Shown here: in pieces, positions 7,302 through 10,244 of the stretch
Numbering within the stretch: position 1 is the stretch's first letter
Layout of the letters: each line of letters opens with the position of its first letter
Source of the DNA: Candidatus Bathyarchaeota archaeon
GTDB taxonomy: Archaea > Thermoproteota > Bathyarchaeia > Bathyarchaeales > DTEX01
DNA length: 10,244 nt
Assembly (NCBI GenBank): GCA_018397055.1
Contig: JAGTQS010000031.1
Location: forward strand, 1-10,244
Direction: 5' to 3'
Made by a program: the position numbers and the translations under genes
The notes under the pieces: generated by a model
What the model was told of the DNA's origin: nothing
What the model saw: the letters and a program-made list of their open reading frames with translations, nothing else
The model's database searches: none

Positions 7302-8216
7302 GTGATTACTGCAAAATTGAAGATTCAAAACATAATCATCATTGTTCTTCTTACAATTTCGTGCATTACAGCGGGAGCAATCTACTATTTAATCCTCCCA
7401 GAATCCGACCAAGAACAAACTTCGACATTCACCGATTCTCCTCTTTTTGGCAATGTCACAGTATACTATATTGATGTAGGCCAAGGAGACTCCATATTTA
7501 TTGATACGCCCAACCGTGATATGCTTATAGATGGTGGAACTGAGAATGCCGGCAATACTGTTGTCAAATATCTCCAAGATTTGGGAATTACTCGTATAGA
7601 CTTTGTTGTTGCTACCCATCCTCATGCTGACCATATAGGCGGTCTAATCAAAGTCCTAGAGGAATACAACTCAACTAGTGCTCCTGTTATAATTGACTGC
7701 GGATTCGATACCACATCAAAGGTGTACCGAGACTTCATTGCACTTGCGAATGAAAGAACCTTAGAACATGCTGTTAGAGGCCAAGTAATCATTCTAGACA
7801 CTTATGTCAACCTAACCGTTCTAAACCCCCAAGATCCACTTGAGTTTAACGACCCAAATGATAACAGCGTAGTTTTAAGAATGCAAGTGTACAACGTTAC
7901 GTTCCTATTTACGGGTGACAGCGAATCAAAGTCTGAAGCAAGCATTTTAAAATCAGGCCTTAATGTAACCAGCATAATTCTCAAAGTAGGTCACCACGGA
8001 AGCCGAACAGCTACAAGCTTAGAATTTTTAGAGGCTGTAAATCCAAGAGTTGCCATTATTAGTGTTGGTCTTGGAAACAGTTATGGTCATCCGCACCAAG
8101 AAACAATTGAAAAACTGACTAATTTTGGAGTTATTATTTATAGAACTGACCTTGATGGTACAATCATAGTCACAACTGATGGAATACATTACACAATAAT
8201 AACTGAAAGACCATAG
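7302..8216 (+). CDS. Membrane-anchored ComEC-type metallo-beta-lactamase-fold hydrolase
   Basis: The 304-residue protein has a hydrophobic N-terminal anchor (about 9-32) after a short basic stretch, then a metallo-beta-lactamase fold resembling the soluble C-terminal domain of ComEC/Rec2. Visible landmarks are YYIDVGQGDSIFI (55-67), MLIDGG (74-79), the metal motif THPHADHIGG (105-114), FTGD with Asp205, VGHHGS (His231/His232) and a terminal YGHPH (261-265). The DNA channel part of ComEC is absent. Five N-x-S/T sequons (Asn51, 123, 170, 198, 221), all after the anchor, fit a glycosylated domain outside the cell. The substrate is unknown; nuclease or phosphodiesterase activity is inference from the family. 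GTG 7302 is the only usual start after an in-frame TGA at 7278, and the promoter predicts a leaderless mRNA. There is no operon partner. Confidence 0.87.
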   Translation: MITAKLKIQNIIIIVLLTISCITAGAIYYLILPESDQEQTSTFTDSPLFGNVTVYYIDVGQGDSIFIDTPNRDMLIDGGTENAGNTVVKYLQDLGITRIDFVVATHPHADHIGGLIKVLEEYNSTSAPVIIDCGFDTTSKVYRDFIALANERTLEHAVRGQVIILDTYVNLTVLNPQDPLEFNDPNDNSVVLRMQVYNVTFLFTGDSESKSEASILKSGLNVTSIILKVGHHGSRTATSLEFLEAVNPRVAIISVGLGNSYGHPHQETIEKLTNFGVIIYRTDLDGTIIVTTDGIHYTIITERP

Positions 8217-8257
8217 TTTCCAAATAATAATTTTAAAACTGGTCCAATTTCACATCA

Positions 8258-8282
8258 TTTTTCTATAAGGTTTCAGTTTTTT
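8258..8282 (+). terminator. T-rich stretch after the hydrolase gene
   Basis: T-runs at about 8258-8262 and 8277-8282 follow the hydrolase stop, and a 7-bp inverted repeat (AAAACTG 8235-8241 / CAGTTTT 8274-8280) brackets the region. This fits intrinsic archaeal termination, but the stretch also overlaps the next gene's promoter. Confidence 0.25.
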
Positions 8283-8304
8283 ATAAAATGAATAAATTTT
8301 ATAT
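8280..8304 (+). promoter_or_regulatory. Promoter candidates for the TIM-barrel gene
   Basis: TTTATAAAA (8280-8288) and TTTTATAT (8297-8304) are both TATA-like and predict starts near 8309 or 8326. The first would put the whole 8314-8346 inverted repeat in the mRNA; the second would place the repeat over the start site. Confidence 0.4.
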
Positions 8305-8315
8305 CAATTAAAATA

Positions 8316-8346
8316 TAGTTATTCCGATTAATACTTGGAATAACTA
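8316..8346. promoter_or_regulatory. 10-bp perfect inverted repeat before the TIM-barrel gene
   Basis: TAGTTATTCC (8316-8325) and GGAATAACTA (8337-8346) are exact reverse complements around an 11-nt centre. As RNA the stem gains a G-U and an A-U pair, giving 12 pairs with a 7-nt UUAAUAC loop. It ends 4 nt before the ribosome site (AGGTG, 8351-8355). It could be an operator over the transcription start or an RNA hairpin controlling ribosome access; the sequence alone does not decide. Confidence 0.5.
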
Positions 8347-8364
8347 CAAAAGGTGCGACCGAAA

Positions 8365-9198
8365 ATGAAAATAACAATCATGACTCGAGTGTACTGGAAA
8401 TGTTATACTGCTAAATCCTTGAATGTTTCACTTTACCCAATAATTAGAAGAGTTGCTGCGAGTGGATATGACGCAATTGATTTTTGTGAACATGTTGACG
8501 AATTTTGGCCATTAGGTTTAACCCAAGACGATAGAAAGACCATTCGAGATTTGTTGAATTCTGTTGGACTTGAGGTTTCGAGTTTAACAACCCCCACAGC
8601 TTGGCCTCTACCTGCAGGAATAACTGTTCTTTCCCAATTAAAAAGATCAATCGAGATTGCTTCATATTTTGGTGCGAAAGTCGTCATGTGTGGATCAGCT
8701 CCAAAGGGCGAAGAAGAATGGAGAAAAACCGTAGATCTTTACCAAGAAGTAGGATCCCACGCAGAGGATCATGGGATAGACATTGCCATAGAGTTTATGA
8801 ATATAGGGTATCCAACTACTGAAAGTATACTTAAGTTTCTTGATGAAGTTGGAATAGAAAATGTGGGCGTATGTTTGGAAGTCGAGAATGTTAATGCAAG
8901 ACCAAAAAATGAACCACTGAAAGATCACATGACAAAGGTAAAAGAAAAAATCAAGCTTATACACCTTGTTGACCCAACAAATGAGGAGATGCATAAAAAA
9001 ATGAACATTAACGTTTCTGAGGTTGTAGAAACAGTCAAAAAATTTGGATTTGATGGCTACTTGGTAAACGAAGCGATCACAAGACAGATTCCATACGAGA
9101 AATTAGACGCTGAGGTTTGCAGAAGTGCAAAATTTCTTAAAAACATTATAACGAAGTCTTCTCATTCGAACATTTCGCAGAAAAAGGCATGTATTTGA
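8365..9198 (+). CDS. Xylose-isomerase-like TIM-barrel protein (sugar phosphate isomerase/epimerase type)
   Basis: The fold is that of the AP-endonuclease-2/xylose-isomerase superfamily: metal-dependent isomerases, epimerases and related enzymes. From the ATG (277 residues) visible strands are GYDAIDFCEHVDEFWP (34-49), VVMCGS (106-111), IDIAIEFMN (138-146), VGVCLEVENVNA (167-178), KLIHLVD (197-203) and YLVNEA (232-237). Likely metal ligands are Glu143, His200 and Glu236. At the fourth position, where the family usually has Asp in a D-x-x-H motif, this protein has Glu172-x-x-Asn175, so the substrate may differ. ATG 8365 is chosen because AGGTG (8351-8355) lies 9 nt upstream; a GTG at 8353 inside that site would add four residues. 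The Lys/Ser-rich C-terminal 15 residues look like a disordered tail. There is no pathway neighbour, so the substrate cannot be named. Confidence 0.8.
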   Translation: MKITIMTRVYWKCYTAKSLNVSLYPIIRRVAASGYDAIDFCEHVDEFWPLGLTQDDRKTIRDLLNSVGLEVSSLTTPTAWPLPAGITVLSQLKRSIEIASYFGAKVVMCGSAPKGEEEWRKTVDLYQEVGSHAEDHGIDIAIEFMNIGYPTTESILKFLDEVGIENVGVCLEVENVNARPKNEPLKDHMTKVKEKIKLIHLVDPTNEEMHKKMNINVSEVVETVKKFGFDGYLVNEAITRQIPYEKLDAEVCRSAKFLKNIITKSSHSNISQKKACI

Positions 9199-9258
9199 GA
9201 TGATTTTTCAGTTTATTGCAGAAATTTGATTCTTGAATTATTAAGTTCGGGAATTTAG

Positions 9259-9271
9259 GAAAGGTTAAAAT
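9259..9271 (+). promoter_or_regulatory. BRE-TATA promoter for the tail-anchored protein-ATPase pair
   Basis: GAAAGG followed by TTAAAAT (9265-9271) fits BRE plus TATA. Initiation about 25 bp later falls near 9293, at or just before the TTG/ATG start candidates of the next gene, so the mRNA is probably leaderless. Confidence 0.45.
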
Positions 9272-9301
9272 CTACTTACAACCAATTAACATTTGAATTG
9301 T

Positions 9302-9676
9302 ATGGAAAGCGAGAAATATCGAAGATTTTTGGAAAAACAAGCTGAGAAAAATCCTGTAAAAATTGAGGATTCTACTGCTAATAAAGGCTTTAAAATTACT
9401 TGGGATAATGTTCGAGACGAACCCAAACGTAGAAGTTCATCTGACATTCTTGATTCGCTCTATTTAGGGAAAAACATGGAGGAAACCGTTATTGTAGAAC
9501 GTAAGGTCGCAGGGTTACTTAGGGACAGGCTTAGAGGGCTTGAGGATGAAAACCTCAGACTTAGAAGAAGGTTAACTACGCTCAAAATATTGTTGGTAGC
9601 ACTAGGAACAGGCTTGTTATTCGTAACCATTCTGCTTCTTAGCATGATTATACCTCAATTTAGAGTAATACTATAG
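9302..9676 (+). CDS. Small tail-anchored coiled-coil membrane protein, function unknown
   Basis: I do not recognise a family. From the ATG the protein has 124 residues: a polar, charged N-terminal part (1-60) with KITWDNVRDEPKRR, a highly charged helix with coiled-coil character (about 60-95, RKVAGLLRDRLRGLEDENLR), and one strongly hydrophobic segment (about 96-117, LLVALGTGLLFVTILLLSMII) followed by only a few residues. This is the layout of a tail-anchored protein with its bulk in the cytoplasm. TTG 9293 would add three residues and coincides with the predicted transcript start; ATG is preferred as the stronger codon. The stop abuts the ribosome site of the AAA+ ATPase gene, so the two are translated from one mRNA. 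A role as membrane anchor or partner of that ATPase is inference. Confidence 0.7.
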   Translation: MESEKYRRFLEKQAEKNPVKIEDSTANKGFKITWDNVRDEPKRRSSSDILDSLYLGKNMEETVIVERKVAGLLRDRLRGLEDENLRLRRRLTTLKILLVALGTGLLFVTILLLSMIIPQFRVIL

Positions 9677-9688
9677 GTGAGATTAGTG
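9675..9688 (+). promoter_or_regulatory. Ribosome binding site that sets the ATPase start
   Basis: AGGTGA (9675-9680) is a full SD match, overlaps the upstream stop TAG (9674-9676), and lies 5 nt before GTG 9686. A GTG at 9677 lies inside this site and is therefore unlikely to be the start. Confidence 0.55.
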
Positions 9689-10234
9689 AATATCCAAAGC
9701 AAAATTTTACAGCTTGAAAAAGAAATTAATTTGCGGTTTGTAGGAAACGAAGAAGCAATACGCATGATGATTTTGAATCAACTTCATCCTAGGTCAACAA
9801 CCCTTATTAGAGCTGGTCGAGGCGTAGGAAAATCAACACTGATGCTTTTACTGCTTAAAGGCATATGTGGAGACGACTTGGTTGTCGTTTCCGGAGCGTC
9901 AGAAGTTAAAAGAGGCGAAGTTGTTGGAAGATTACATATTCCATCTCTTGAAAAAGAAGGCGTCGAAAAAGTTCTTTGGGCAGCCTTCATACAAAGTAAA
10001 GGAAAAGCATTGGATGAAGTTAATAGGCTTAATCCTTACACTACTGCTAACATACATCATTTAATGCAGTTTGGCGAAGTTTGGGCTTACGGTAAAAGAG
10101 CAAAAGTTGGAGACTATGTCTTAATTGCTAATGAAAATCCTATGGATGCAACCTCGTTTATTCATCCCCCACCTTTTTATGATAGGTTCGACATATGCCT
10201 CTTTTTACGTTCGTTGACACTTAGCGAAAAATGA
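9686..10234 (+). CDS. MoxR-like AAA+ ATPase, 3' end probably false or missing
   Basis: From GTG 9686 the readable protein has 182 residues. It shows the MoxR/CbbQ-type AAA+ core: FVGNEEAI (18-25), P-loop GRGVGKST (44-51), Walker B ALDEVNR (Asp110/Glu111), sensor 1 in ANENP (Asn151) and YDRFD (165-169). Such ATPases are chaperone-like remodellers and usually run to about 300 residues with a C-terminal helical lid. Here the frame stops 13 residues after YDRFD, before any lid. The stop (10232-10234) lies inside an 18-base sequence identical to 8905-8922, so truncation may come from assembly. The gene is coupled to the tail-anchored protein gene, suggesting a membrane-associated complex. In MoxR loci a VWA-domain partner often follows; it would lie beyond the window. 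Confidence 0.8.
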   Translation: MNIQSKILQLEKEINLRFVGNEEAIRMMILNQLHPRSTTLIRAGRGVGKSTLMLLLLKGICGDDLVVVSGASEVKRGEVVGRLHIPSLEKEGVEKVLWAAFIQSKGKALDEVNRLNPYTTANIHHLMQFGEVWAYGKRAKVGDYVLIANENPMDATSFIHPPPFYDRFDICLFLRSLTLSEK

Positions 10235-10244
10235 ACCACTGAAA
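10227..10244 (+). repeat. 18-bp exact direct repeat of 8905-8922 at the window end
   Basis: The last 18 bases, aaaaatgaaccactgaaa, are identical to 8905-8922 inside the TIM-barrel gene, where they encode KNEPLK in frame. Identity begins at 10227 and runs exactly to the final base. The two copies are in the same orientation and in different reading contexts. This looks like a contig-end artefact rather than a biological repeat. Confidence 0.75.

Noticed and set aside
7350..7370. Lipoprotein signal in the hydrolase N-terminus (LTISC)
   Set aside because: The -3 residue is Thr instead of Leu/Val/Ile, so the lipobox is poor; a plain membrane anchor explains the segment.
7277..7474. Plus-strand open frame overlapping the start of the hydrolase gene
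   Set aside because: Its composition (many His, Tyr, Ser, Arg) is that of an off-frame reading, and the overlapping frame encodes a clear metallo-beta-lactamase fold.
8695..8994. Minus-strand open frame opposite the TIM-barrel gene
   Set aside because: It is rich in Phe, Tyr and Ile with no recognisable pattern, and is a shadow of the conserved plus-strand coding sequence.
9199..9300. Imperfect AAATT/AATTT repeats upstream of the tail-anchored protein gene
   Set aside because: Only five bases match around a long spacer in AT-rich DNA, which is expected by chance.
1..10244. CRISPR arrays, insertion sequences or integration sites
   Set aside because: No regularly spaced repeats, transposase-like frames or flanking terminal repeats were seen; the only long direct repeat is the 18-bp one at the window end.

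Overview
The window is AT-rich archaeal DNA with densely packed genes. The replication genes are the archaeal forms (GINS23, homohexameric-type MCM, Hel308). Promoters look like archaeal TATA elements, several genes appear leaderless or nearly so, and TTG/GTG starts are common. A gins23 gene directly upstream of mcm is known from Crenarchaeota such as Sulfolobus. I would therefore place the source in the TACK group (Bathyarchaeia-like is my guess), but no rRNA or tRNA is present to confirm it.

Layout. Positions 1-43 may hold the last codons of a plus-strand gene cut by the window edge. Positions 46-1160 carry a minus-strand unit: a DUF99/UPF0215 protein (related to endonuclease V), then a stand-alone Toprim protein (UPF0292-like). 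A possible 27-codon leaderless ORF overlaps the DUF99 start. Divergent from it, across a 253-bp promoter region, is a plus-strand replication operon at 1362-6226: gins23, mcm and hel308, with gaps of 14 and 24 bp and a TTG start on each gene. It converges with a minus-strand SPOUT RNA methyltransferase (6263-7135). The rest is plus strand: a membrane-anchored ComEC-type metallo-beta-lactamase-fold hydrolase (7302-8216), a xylose-isomerase-like TIM-barrel enzyme (8365-9198), and a two-gene unit at 9302-10234 made of a small tail-anchored coiled-coil protein followed by a MoxR-like AAA+ ATPase.

How the genes work together. GINS23 and MCM are subunits of the replicative CMG-like helicase, and Hel308 remodels stalled forks, so the operon couples fork progression with fork repair. 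The DUF99-Toprim pair beside it may be a nucleic-acid processing module (inference). The tail-anchored protein plus AAA+ ATPase is the best candidate for something undescribed.

The last 18 bases of the window exactly repeat 18 bases inside the TIM-barrel gene and contain the stop codon of the AAA+ gene. I suspect an assembly artefact at the end and a longer real ATPase gene. Perfect inverted repeats precede the hydrolase and TIM-barrel genes, and a shorter palindrome precedes the replication operon. All intergenic stretches are under 300 bp, and I saw no rRNA, tRNA, CRISPR array or insertion sequence.
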